Assembly: GCA_910579075.1 (NCBI GenBank)
Contig: CAJTSV010000141.1
Span: forward strand, 1 to 8,184
DNA from: an uncultured Eubacterium sp.
GTDB lineage: Bacteria; Bacillota; Clostridia; Lachnospirales; Lachnospiraceae
Direction of reading: 5' to 3'
DNA length: 8,184 nucleotides
The position numbers and the translations under genes are program-made. The notes beneath the pieces are model-generated. The model worked only from the letters and a program-made list of their open reading frames with translations. It did no database searches and was not told the DNA's origin. Shown in pieces: positions 1 through 6,193 of this stretch (positions are counted from its first letter, which is position 1; each line of letters starts with the position of its first letter).

Positions 1-3
1 TAC

Positions 4-46
4 GGACTTTGCAGGAAATGCCCCTGGGGCAGACCCTGCAAAGTCC
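4..46. repeat. Nested inverted repeat (12-bp outer arms, 5-bp inner arms)
   Basis: GGACTTTGCAGG (4-15) is the exact reverse complement of CCTGCAAAGTCC (35-46). Inside it, GCCCC (20-24) pairs with GGGGC (26-30) around one T. The transcript would fold into a long two-part hairpin. No T-run follows on the + strand, so it is not a standard intrinsic terminator. It could be the end of an upstream gene's mRNA, a dispersed palindromic repeat, or a protein-binding palindrome. Confidence 0.6.
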
Positions 47-98
47 TGTGTGAACCGTAACATCCACATCTGCCTGATGGGAAAAAACGGAATAAATA

Positions 99-127
99 TT
101 GTCATGCCCATAAAACGGCGCTATAAT
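99..127 (+). promoter_or_regulatory. Sigma-A promoter of the lipoprotein gene
   Basis: TTGTCA (99-104), a 17-nt spacer, then a perfect TATAAT (122-127). It lies 84 nt before the chosen start of the lipoprotein gene. The core and the AT-rich stretch before it closely match the promoter at 826-854, with 30 of 37 positions identical. Confidence 0.75.
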
Positions 128-147
128 ATAGAAAGGCAATGCAGGAA

Positions 148-166
148 TTCCGGTGATATGCCGGAA
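148..166 (+). other. Small hairpin in the lipoprotein 5' leader
   Basis: TTCCGG (148-153) and CCGGAA (161-166) form a 6-bp stem with a 7-nt loop between the promoter and the ribosome-binding site. It may stabilise the leader mRNA. No known riboswitch was recognised, and a chance palindrome is possible. Confidence 0.3.
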
Positions 167-210
167 CTTTCAGCACTCGAAGATTTATAATTATGAGGAG
201 GCTTCATCAG

Positions 211-693
211 ATGAAAAAAGCGACTAGTTTATTTGTAACAATGATGTTATTATTTTATTTAACCGGCTGCCAGGACAGCCAGCCAGAACAGGCTCTTTCC
301 GGAGCATGTAAGACATATGATGGTTATCTGTCCGTGGACGATGGCAAGCTGTTCGTAAATGATTTTGAATTTATTGATATGGCCGACCAGTACTGGATAA
401 ACACCCTGGGGCTCACAGCAGAAGATATGCCAAATGGGTATTATATTCATGATACATCCGATGATTTTCTGACCTTTACATTAAGTGACGAAACAAGGTA
501 TAATTTTTATGATACCGGAGCAGCATTTGTTCCTGAGGATTCACAAGACCGCCTGTATACGACGACCAGCCTGAATGATTTTCTGTCCGTGTTCGATTCA
601 GACGGCGACGGCGAATTAAGTAACACGCCTTTTGAAATTCAGGTGCTCGAGGATGGCCAGGTAGTTTCCGTCAGCGAAATATTTATCAATTAA
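211..693 (+). CDS. Small secreted lipoprotein of unknown function
   Basis: Predicted 160-aa lipoprotein, exported and anchored in the outer leaflet of the cytoplasmic membrane. The N-terminus has two lysines, a hydrophobic stretch (about residues 5-17) and the lipobox LTGC, giving lipidation at Cys20. I chose ATG 211 because GAGGAGG (195-201) sits 9 nt before it. An upstream in-frame ATG at 193 overlaps that Shine-Dalgarno site and would add six residues. The mature part is acidic, with YDGYLSVDDGKLFV followed by DMPNGYYIHD, features I associate with uncharacterised Firmicutes lipoproteins. Near the C-terminus DSDGDGEL resembles a calcium-binding EF-hand loop, but the usual acidic residue at loop position 12 is a proline, so calcium binding is uncertain. 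It is transcribed alone: its own promoter lies upstream and a terminator at 732-780. Function is unknown; a surface binding or chaperone-like role would be speculation. Confidence 0.85.
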   Translation: MKKATSLFVTMMLLFYLTGCQDSQPEQALSGACKTYDGYLSVDDGKLFVNDFEFIDMADQYWINTLGLTAEDMPNGYYIHDTSDDFLTFTLSDETRYNFYDTGAAFVPEDSQDRLYTTTSLNDFLSVFDSDGDGELSNTPFEIQVLEDGQVVSVSEIFIN

Positions 694-731
694 TTTCTTT
701 CAGGCATATAGGAAATCGTGCATAGTTTATA

Positions 732-780
732 AAAAACCGGAGCAGGTCTGTACAATGAAAACAGGACTGGTCCGGTTTTT
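732..780. terminator. Rho-independent terminator after the lipoprotein gene
   Basis: AAAAACCGGA (732-741) pairs perfectly with TCCGGTTTTT (771-780). Most inner positions also pair, including CTGT with ACAG. The 3' arm ends in five Ts and the 5' arm starts with As, so it could work in both directions. It separates the lipoprotein unit from the chemoreceptor promoter. Confidence 0.85.
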
Positions 781-825
781 ATGCATCATACATTTCGGAA
801 AATATGCAAAAAGCTGAAATAAATA

Positions 826-854
826 TTGTATTGCCTGTAAAATAGCGCTACAAT
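826..854 (+). promoter_or_regulatory. Sigma-A promoter of the chemoreceptor gene
   Basis: TTGTAT (826-831), a 17-nt spacer, then TACAAT (849-854), 36 nt before the chemoreceptor ATG. The same AATAAATATTGT run opens both this promoter and the one at 99-127, and TGCC, TAAAA and GCGCTA fall at identical offsets in the two spacers. Confidence 0.7.
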
Positions 855-890
855 GTAAGGAAGGGTTAATGTCATACAGGGAGGGTTACA

Positions 891-2921
891 ATGAAAAAAC
901 AAAAAGAAAGAACATCAGGGAAAAAAATTGCAGACGAGATTCTGCATCAGATTGGCGGAAGCGTTATTTTTGTGCTTCTGCTTATAGCCGCTGTTTCCGT
1001 GAGCATGGCGGGATGGCTGAGCATTACATCCAAAAAAACAGAGCTGGTACAGGAATCCAATGCAGCAGCAAACCAGATTACCGGATTTTTAGAGCAGTAT
1101 ACCAAAAGCGCAGAACAGCTGGCCGTCAATCCGGAAATCCGCCAGGTTATGATGCAGACAAAGCCGGGTGATGATATCTGGCAGTCTGAAAAAATGGAGA
1201 CCGTTATGGATAACCTGACCGGCATCGCAGGCACGGATTCTGAAAATGTCATGGCTGCATGGATTTCAGACCTGGATGCAAGCATTCTGACACAGTCTGA
1301 CGGCTTTACGAGCGAAGAAGGCTGGGACATAACCGGCCGCGGATGGTATAGCTGCATCGAAACAAAAAAAACCATCCTGACGGAGCCATATGAGGATTCT
1401 TCGACCGGAAAAATGATATTAAGTGCTGCTTCTCCTGTCTTGGACAGCGCTTCCGCAACGGTACTCGGCGCAGTCGGCATGGATATTTCGCTGGACCATA
1501 TGACAGACATTATGAGCGAATACAAAATCGGCAGCAGCGGGCATATGCTGCTGTTATCAGAACAAGGCACTTTTCTGTATCACCCGCAGAGCAGCTATAT
1601 CCGCAAAAACATCGCCGATACGGATATTTCGCAGAATGCAGCCGATGCTGTCCACTCCGGCAGCAATATGTTTTTAAAATACAAATCCGGCGGCACGACC
1701 GCATACGGTTACCTGCAGCATGCCGGAAATACCGGATATATGGTACTCAGCAGCATGCCGGCATCTGAATATTATGATGTTTTATTTATGATGGCCGCTG
1801 CGCTTGTTGTTATCTTTGCAGCCGGCATTATCCTCATCGCATTCAGAATCCGCAAAAGTGCTGCCAGACTGACAAAACCGATTCTGGAGCTGAATCAGAC
1901 AGCACAGCAGCTTGCAGAAGGAAACCTGGATGTCAGCCTGAACATCACGAGTGAGAATGAAATCGGGGAGCTGGGCAAATCCATTCAAAAGACCGTCCAG
2001 CGGCTGAAAGAATACATCGTCTACATTGACGAAACATCCGGCGTGCTGGCACAGCTTGCAGAAGGAAACCTATGCTTCGAGCTGCAGCATGACTATGCCG
2101 GGGAATTTCAGAAAATAAAAACAGCCCTGCTCAATATTTCCGGTTCCATGAACCAGGTTATGACCAGCATTAACGAAAGCTCTGAAAGTGTCTCCAGCGG
2201 AGCCTCTGAGCTTTCCACCGCTTCCCAGATGCTTGCAGATGCTGCCGAACAGCAGGCTGCTTCTGTCGAACAGCTGACTGACACGACAAATACCGTTGCA
2301 GACCAGGTGGAAAGCAGCCGGCGCAAGGCAGAGGATTCTGCAAAGGCCACCGCACAGGCTGCCGTTATGATTGGACAGAACCAGGAAAAAATGAAGCTGA
2401 TGATGGATGCCATGGATAAAATCCACGAAACCTCCCAGCAGGTTGTCGGGATTATCCAGACCATTGAAGACATTGCATCGCAGACAAACCTTTTATCCTT
2501 AAACGCTTCGATTGAAGCTGCGCGTGCCGGTGAAGCCGGAAAAGGCTTTGCGGTAGTTGCTGACGAAATCGGAAAGCTGGCTCTGGAAAGTTCCAAAGCC
2601 GCAAACACGACAAAAGAACTGATAGAAATTTCCATGGATGAAATTAACAGGGGCAATTCAATTGCTTCCGGTGCCATGGATTCCCTCAAAGAATCTGTCG
2701 ATGCGGTTGGCCAGGTCAATCAAATGATACAGGAAACTGCAGAAGATGCAGCTGTCCAGGCAGAAAACATGGAACAGCTCCGCTCGGGAATCCGTGAAAT
2801 TACCCACGGCATCCAGGATAATTCCGCAGCTGCCCAGGAAACCTCTGCAACTTCACATGAACTGGCTTCACAGGCCGTAAAATTAAATCAGATGCTGCAG
2901 AAATTCCAGCTTTGCAGATAA
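891..2921 (+). CDS. Methyl-accepting chemotaxis protein (dCache sensor)
   Basis: A complete 676-aa transmembrane chemoreceptor. It should sense a small extracellular ligand and signal through CheW/CheA to the flagellar motor. ATG 891 follows GGGAGGG (879-885). Order of parts: cytoplasmic N-tail; membrane segment 1 (about 21-43); extracellular dCache sensor (about 47-290); membrane segment 2 (about 296-319); HAMP (about 320-372); a second HAMP-like segment (about 378-425); methyl-accepting signalling coiled coil (about 430-670). The two HAMP-like parts share LAEGNL at 341-346 and 389-394. The signalling tip is standard: QTNLLSLNASIEAARAGE, then GKGFAVVADEIGKLA. The sensor has R150, W152, Y153 and D198 at spacings like the amino-acid-binding motif of dCache_1 receptors such as PctA, with W145 where that motif has Tyr. 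An amino acid or amine ligand is therefore an inference. There is no C-terminal CheR-docking pentapeptide; the protein ends FQLCR. Monocistronic. Confidence 0.95.
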   Translation: MKKQKERTSGKKIADEILHQIGGSVIFVLLLIAAVSVSMAGWLSITSKKTELVQESNAAANQITGFLEQYTKSAEQLAVNPEIRQVMMQTKPGDDIWQSEKMETVMDNLTGIAGTDSENVMAAWISDLDASILTQSDGFTSEEGWDITGRGWYSCIETKKTILTEPYEDSSTGKMILSAASPVLDSASATVLGAVGMDISLDHMTDIMSEYKIGSSGHMLLLSEQGTFLYHPQSSYIRKNIADTDISQNAADAVHSGSNMFLKYKSGGTTAYGYLQHAGNTGYMVLSSMPASEYYDVLFMMAAALVVIFAAGIILIAFRIRKSAARLTKPILELNQTAQQLAEGNLDVSLNITSENEIGELGKSIQKTVQRLKEYIVYIDETSGVLAQLAEGNLCFELQHDYAGEFQKIKTALLNISGSMNQVMTSINESSESVSSGASELSTASQMLADAAEQQAASVEQLTDTTNTVADQVESSRRKAEDSAKATAQAAVMIGQNQEKMKLMMDAMDKIHETSQQVVGIIQTIEDIASQTNLLSLNASIEAARAGEAGKGFAVVADEIGKLALESSKAANTTKELIEISMDEINRGNSIASGAMDSLKESVDAVGQVNQMIQETAEDAAVQAENMEQLRSGIREITHGIQDNSAAAQETSATSHELASQAVKLNQMLQKFQLCR

Positions 2922-2930
2922 TCGTAAAAA

Positions 2931-2962
2931 CAGGCAGCGGCTGCCCAAACGGCCGCTGCCTG
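2931..2962. terminator. Strong hairpin terminator between convergent genes
   Basis: CAGGCAGCGGC (2931-2941) pairs exactly with GCCGCTGCCTG (2952-2962), and two more pairs close the loop. On the minus strand the stem is followed by TTTTTAC, so it best fits as terminator of the recombinase operon, whose stop codon is at 2968. On the plus strand the tail is weak, but the stem starts 10 nt after the chemoreceptor stop and probably serves it too. Confidence 0.8.
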
Positions 2963-2967
2963 CACGT

Positions 2968-4392
2968 TTATCTTCCGTTTTTCTCCCGCCCTGCCTGTAC
3001 ACAGATTTCACTCCCGTTCTTAAACAGCACCCGGATGTCTTCCCGGCTGTATACCGTTATGGAATCTGCCAGGCTGTACCAGTCATCTTCGCAGAATTCC
3101 ACAAGCGGGCCCTGCGTTTCCTGCACCAGTCCGGTGATAACTGCCATCTGTGCGGGCTTAAGCGACGAAGCCTGATACAGCCGTTTCGCAATTTCGCTGT
3201 AATCTTCCAGTATCTTTTCTTTTTCTTTGAAAGCAGCATACAACGCATTCGCTGCCCGGACAAACAGCTTTTGAATGGTTTCTGTGTCCAGATGCGGTGT
3301 CCTGCATGTGTTTTGTGTATCAAACTTGTGATTGCACTGCCAGACTGCCCGCCGGTACTTATCGTTCGAATGCCAGACCTTTGGGCCGTACCAGCTCCCA
3401 CAGCTGCCGCATATAAGCCTGCTGGAAAAAACGCCTGTGCTGCTTTCACGTTTTTTCTGAGAAAGCCGTTTTTCCAGCTGTTCCTGAACCCGGTCAAACA
3501 GCTGCGGGCTGATTATCGCCGGGTGGCTTCCTTCTACATAATACTGCGGCACTTCCCCCTGATTGGGCTTTTTCTTTTTCGTCAGAAAATCTACGGTATA
3601 GACCTTCTGCAAAAGGGCATCGCCTTTATACTTTTCATTCTGCAGGATGCTGCGTACCGTACCGGATGTCCAGGCCTGTTTCCCGCCCGGCGTGGGAATC
3701 CCTTCTTTTGTCAGCGCCTTTGCCACCGCATGCGGGGAGCGCCCCTGCAAAAACATCCCGTAAATCCTGCGTACTGTCACAGCCTGCTTTTCATTGATTA
3801 CAAGGCTGCCGTCCTGACCCCGGTCATACCCGAGAAACCGTTTAAACGGGACGGATGCTTTGCCGTCTGCAAACCGCTTCCGCTGTCCCCAGGTGCAATT
3901 CTGGGAAATGCTGCGGCTTTCTTCCTGTGCCAGCGAGGACATAATGGTAAGCAGCAGCTCACCCCTGCCGTCAAAGGTCCAGATATTTTCCTTTTCAAAA
4001 TAGCATTCGACCTTATGCTCTTTCAGCTTTCGTATAGTGGTCAGGCTGTCTACGGTATTTCTCGCAAACCGCGAAACACTTTTGGTAATAATCAGATCAA
4101 TCTTTCCCGAAAGGGCATCCTGCACCATCCGGTTAAAGCCTTCGCGTTTTTTTGTATTACAACCGGTAATTCCTTCGTCAGAATATACAGCGACAAATTC
4201 CCAGTCACTCCGCTTCCTGATATACTCGGTATAATACTCTGCCTGCGCCTTATAGCTGCCCTGCTGCTCCTCATGGTCTGTAGAAACGCGTGCATAAGCA
4301 GCCGCCCTGCGCTTTCTGATACTGCCGCAGTCCCCGTCCTGTGGCTCATACAGGCTTTTTGTAGCCGGTATCGTGATTACGCTTTTTGCCAC
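2968..4392 (-). CDS. Large serine recombinase (site-specific integrase)
   Basis: A serine recombinase that cuts and rejoins DNA at attachment sites through a 5'-phosphoserine link, of the type carried by Firmicutes mobile elements. I prefer GTG 4392 as start: GGGAGG (4401-4406) lies 8 nt upstream, and the resulting N-terminus (MAKSVITIPATKSL) fits the family. An in-frame ATG at 4425 adds 11 residues but has no good ribosome-binding site. With the GTG start it is 474 aa. Catalytic domain about 28-170: YARVS with nucleophile Ser37, then SRFARN at 107-112 and SSLAQEESRSIS. Recombinase domain about 185-310. Zinc ribbon: CGSC (328-331) with later Cys353 and Cys363. The C-terminal part ends in VLFKNGSEI, typical of complete members. 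All key residues are present, so it should be active. It follows the SHOCT-like gene in one operon. A related arrangement with several tandem recombinases is common in gut Clostridia; here there is only one. Confidence 0.93.
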   Translation of the reverse strand: MAKSVITIPATKSLYEPQDGDCGSIRKRRAAAYARVSTDHEEQQGSYKAQAEYYTEYIRKRSDWEFVAVYSDEGITGCNTKKREGFNRMVQDALSGKIDLIITKSVSRFARNTVDSLTTIRKLKEHKVECYFEKENIWTFDGRGELLLTIMSSLAQEESRSISQNCTWGQRKRFADGKASVPFKRFLGYDRGQDGSLVINEKQAVTVRRIYGMFLQGRSPHAVAKALTKEGIPTPGGKQAWTSGTVRSILQNEKYKGDALLQKVYTVDFLTKKKKPNQGEVPQYYVEGSHPAIISPQLFDRVQEQLEKRLSQKKRESSTGVFSSRLICGSCGSWYGPKVWHSNDKYRRAVWQCNHKFDTQNTCRTPHLDTETIQKLFVRAANALYAAFKEKEKILEDYSEIAKRLYQASSLKPAQMAVITGLVQETQGPLVEFCEDDWYSLADSITVYSREDIRVLFKNGSEICVQAGREKNGR

Positions 4393-4435
4393 CGTTTCTG
4401 CCTCCCGCACCTGTCTTTTCTGCATTTACCCATTT

Positions 4436-4618
4436 TTAAACGCGCCCTGACGGCTTTCCCGCTAACAGCGTGCCCAGAAGCGGCTGGTATTTCTCCAGCA
4501 GGAATGCATCGATTTTAAGAAGCTCTGCATCTGAAATCAGGCCTTCCCGGCGCATCGCTTTTGCCACGGAAAGCGACATCCTGTAATGCAGCTCTGTGCG
4601 GAATTCCTGTTCACTCAC
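4436..4618 (-). CDS. Small SHOCT-like protein upstream of the recombinase
   Basis: A 60-aa soluble helical protein. The stretch LSVAKAMRREGLISDAELL followed by LLEKYQPLLG resembles the SHOCT (short C-terminal) domain, with the typical GLIS-acidic-x-E turn. Similar small proteins often sit directly before serine recombinases in Clostridia elements, so an accessory role in recombination or its regulation is likely by context, not shown. The start is GTG 4618, with AGGCGG (4624-4629) five nt before it. The first 8 nt overlap the end of the 36-residue leader ORF, which suggests translational coupling. The recombinase start lies 43 nt after its stop codon. Confidence 0.75.
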   Translation of the reverse strand: MSEQEFRTELHYRMSLSVAKAMRREGLISDAELLKIDAFLLEKYQPLLGTLLAGKPSGRV

Positions 4619-4721
4619 TGCTGCCGCCTGACTGGCACAGTCTTATGGACAGACTGCTGCCTGGCTGGCATAGTCTCATGGACAGGCCGCTGCCTGGCTG
4701 GCTTTGTTTTATTTTTTTCAT
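4611..4721 (-). CDS. 36-aa leader ORF made of 11-residue repeats
   Basis: An ORF too short for usual gene callers: ATG 4721 to TGA 4611. AAGGCGG (4725-4731) lies 4-5 nt before the ATG. The product starts MKKIKQS, then repeats QPGSGLSMRLC and QPGSSLSIRLC, followed by a partial third unit QSGGSSE. The peptide repeats are the minus-strand reading of the 33-bp DNA repeats at 4623-4702, and 33 nt keeps the frame. Its stop overlaps the GTG start of the SHOCT-like gene by 8 nt. AGGCGGCAGC precedes both starts, so the repeat may have duplicated the translation start. It may be a leader peptide controlling downstream translation, a real small protein, or a by-product of repeat expansion. Translation is not proven. 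Confidence 0.4.
   Translation of the reverse strand: MKKIKQSQPGSGLSMRLCQPGSSLSIRLCQSGGSSE
4623..4702. repeat. 33-bp tandem repeat, about 2.4 copies
   Basis: Unit 1 (4623-4655) and unit 2 (4656-4688) agree at 27 of 33 positions; all six differences are transitions. A partial third unit covers 4689-4702 (GCTGCCTGGCTGGC). Unit 1 contains CAGTCT (4638-4643) and AGACTG (4651-4656) as an inverted pair. The repeats lie across the translation start region of the recombinase operon. Confidence 0.9.
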
Positions 4722-4764
4722 GCTGCCGCCTTATTTTGTGATATGTCACAGTCTATGTGCAGAC
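4636..4764. promoter_or_regulatory. Three copies of a quasi-palindromic motif (candidate operator)
   Basis: A motif close to CACAGTCTTATGGACAGAC occurs at 4636-4654, as CATAGTCTCATGGACAGGC at 4669-4687, and again outside the tandem array as CACAGTCTATGTGCAGAC at 4747-4764. Copies one and three contain AGTCT facing AGAC. The third copy is in non-coding DNA, so the motif is not simply a consequence of the peptide repeats. It could bind a repressor, the SHOCT-like protein or the recombinase. Confidence 0.4.
4737..4750. promoter_or_regulatory. Inverted repeat TGTGA-N4-TCACA before the leader ORF
   Basis: TGTGA (4737-4741) and TCACA (4746-4750) form a perfect 5-bp inverted repeat just upstream of the leader ORF ribosome-binding site. 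It resembles a CRP/FNR-type half-site pair, but the spacer is 4 nt instead of 6. A repressor site or chance are both possible. Confidence 0.3.
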
Positions 4765-4808
4765 AGCCTGTTTTTATGCATTCGTTCTTTTCGTCTTCTT
4801 TATCACAC

Positions 4809-4814
4809 ATTATA
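4809..4814 (-). promoter_or_regulatory. Possible -10 box of the recombinase operon
   Basis: The minus strand reads a perfect TATAAT here, about 90 nt upstream of the leader ORF, in the only sizeable gap before the operon (4722-4865). No convincing -35 box lies 16-18 nt upstream, so it is either a weak or activated promoter or a chance match. No terminator for the upstream SpoIID-like gene was found in this gap, so read-through is possible. Confidence 0.35.
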
Positions 4815-4865
4815 CGGAGTCCGGCATGCTTTCTTTTGTTACAGCCTCATATAAATACCAGTATG

Positions 4866-6134
4866 TCATGCAAGCTCTGCAATCCTCGAAACCCCGACAT
4901 AGATTTCTGATATTTTGTACCATGTCCTGAAATCTACATTTCCCGTAACCGGTAGTCCAAACACCGACTGGAATTTCTCTACTGCTTCCTGCGTTCTCGG
5001 GCCGTAAATGCCGTCTGCCGTAATTGTCGGCAGGGCCGGATAAGCCCTTGCAATGCGGTTCAGCTGTTCCTGCATCTGGCGCACCTTGCTGCCGGTGGAA
5101 CCAATCGTCAGTTCCGTTCCAGGCCACGAGGACGGCACGCCGGATATTTCTTCCGCCGTATTGATGTACATATCGCTGCCGTAATAATAGCGCAGGATTT
5201 CAATTGCGGAATACCCCTGGTCACCCAGATATTTCGACCCCCACTGCGTCATCCAGTTCGGGCACGATACCCTCTGTCCGTCACAGTACTGCGTTAAAAT
5301 CGGCTGGCGCACGTTCGGCCTGGAAAGATAATTCTGGAACATCTCATCCACAATCAGAGAGATATTCGAAAAAATATTCCTGCCATAAGACCACTTCTGG
5401 TCATAAGCAGTCGAGGACGTAATTGTAAAATTATACCCTTTGTTCCGGTACCACTCCGTATAAACCCTGTTCATGGTAAAGGACATGATTGCCAGAATAT
5501 TGGCCCGGATTGCCGCATCCGGCCATGTCGCATAAATTTCACTGGATGCCACATTTTTAATATAGTCCCGGTAGCGGATATAATAATCGGTTGCAGTATA
5601 GTCCGTCGGTGCCCCGTCATGGACAATCACATATTCCGGTACAACAACCCGGCTTAATACAATTTCCCCAGTCTGGCGCACCGGCTTGATTTCCGCTTCT
5701 TCGATTTTAGGCGGAAAATTCCCAAACAGTGTATTTGCCGGAATCACGATATCGTCCGGCCACTGTGCCGCTGCGCCGACAGGCTGCAGCCGGATATTCT
5801 GGACAGCCATGACATCGGGCAGCACCTGAATGCCTGTAACCGTCACAGTCTGGTAGCCGTCTGCCGTAATCTGAATCGAATACTCGGCATACGGCTGGCT
5901 CTGGGACGGTTCCATGCTGTATTCTAACGGCGGTGCCTGCAGCTCAATCTGCTCCGTCTGTCCGGATTCATCCGTATTTAAGGCTTCAAATGTACTGTCC
6001 GGCTCTCCGGTATACGAAAGCTCGATTCTGGCGTCTGGAACAGGCTCCCTGTTTACCCGGGATTCCACGCTCATCTGCAATCTGCCTTTATCCGGCGTCT
6101 CTGCCTGAGTCTGATAAACACTTTTCATAAGCAC
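4866..6134 (-). CDS. SpoIID-like protein with C-terminal peptidoglycan-binding domain
   Basis: I chose GTG 6134 because AGAGGGG (6141-6147) lies 6 nt before it, giving 422 aa. ATG 6128 and ATG 6164 are in-frame alternatives with poorer sites. Parts: an Ig/carboxypeptidase-regulatory-like beta domain (about 20-118), with PVPDARIELSY and ADGYQTVTVTGIQVLP; a middle region (about 175-330) whose pattern SSEIYATWPDAAIRANILA, SFTMNRV, TSSTAYDQ resembles SpoIID/LytB cell-wall enzymes; and PG_binding_1 (about 342-412) with GSTGSKVRQMQEQLN and DGIYGPRTQEAVEKFQ. By comparison with SpoIID, Glu199 is a candidate catalytic residue for glycan-strand cleavage; this is inference. Cys284 and Cys291 flank GQRVS. 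No signal peptide or membrane segment is visible, unlike classical SpoIID, so it may act inside the mother cell or spore, or leave by lysis or another route. The peptidoglycan-binding domain is secure; the enzymatic call is moderate. Confidence 0.8.
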   Translation of the reverse strand: MLMKSVYQTQAETPDKGRLQMSVESRVNREPVPDARIELSYTGEPDSTFEALNTDESGQTEQIELQAPPLEYSMEPSQSQPYAEYSIQITADGYQTVTVTGIQVLPDVMAVQNIRLQPVGAAAQWPDDIVIPANTLFGNFPPKIEEAEIKPVRQTGEIVLSRVVVPEYVIVHDGAPTDYTATDYYIRYRDYIKNVASSEIYATWPDAAIRANILAIMSFTMNRVYTEWYRNKGYNFTITSSTAYDQKWSYGRNIFSNISLIVDEMFQNYLSRPNVRQPILTQYCDGQRVSCPNWMTQWGSKYLGDQGYSAIEILRYYYGSDMYINTAEEISGVPSSWPGTELTIGSTGSKVRQMQEQLNRIARAYPALPTITADGIYGPRTQEAVEKFQSVFGLPVTGNVDFRTWYKISEIYVGVSRIAELA

Positions 6135-6193
6135 ACAATACCCCTCTGCTCTTACTATCAGCATATGCGCTTTTTCTGCATCGGTTCCTGAAT

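Noticed and set aside
4..46. Rho-independent terminator at the left edge
   Set aside because: The stem is strong but no T-run follows it on the plus strand and no A-run precedes it, so the terminator label is not supported.
91..127. SigD/FliA-type motility promoter before the lipoprotein and chemoreceptor
   Set aside because: TAAA and a CCGATA-like element do not fall at the required spacing. TTGTCA/TTGTAT with a 17-nt spacer and TATAAT/TACAAT fits sigma-A much better.
869..1171. 100-codon plus-strand frame starting just before the chemoreceptor
   Set aside because: Out-of-frame shadow of the chemoreceptor start. The GGGAGGG site serves ATG 891, not ATG 869.
947..1570. 207-codon frame on the minus strand within the chemoreceptor gene
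   Set aside because: Antisense shadow of the sensor domain, low-complexity and without domain signals. The same applies to the frame at 2108-2719.
3271..4518. 415-codon open frame on the plus strand, opposite the recombinase
   Set aside because: It lies fully antisense to a clear serine recombinase with all family motifs. Its translation is rich in Cys, Pro and Phe without recognisable domains, and no ribosome-binding site supports it.
4623..4702. CRISPR-like array
   Set aside because: The units are directly adjacent with no unique spacers, number fewer than three, and code in frame for peptide repeats.
4561..4854. 97-codon plus-strand frame across the tandem repeats
   Set aside because: It runs antisense to the recombinase operon leader and the SHOCT-like gene, has no ribosome-binding site, and its hydrophobic, Cys- and Phe-rich translation shows no domain.
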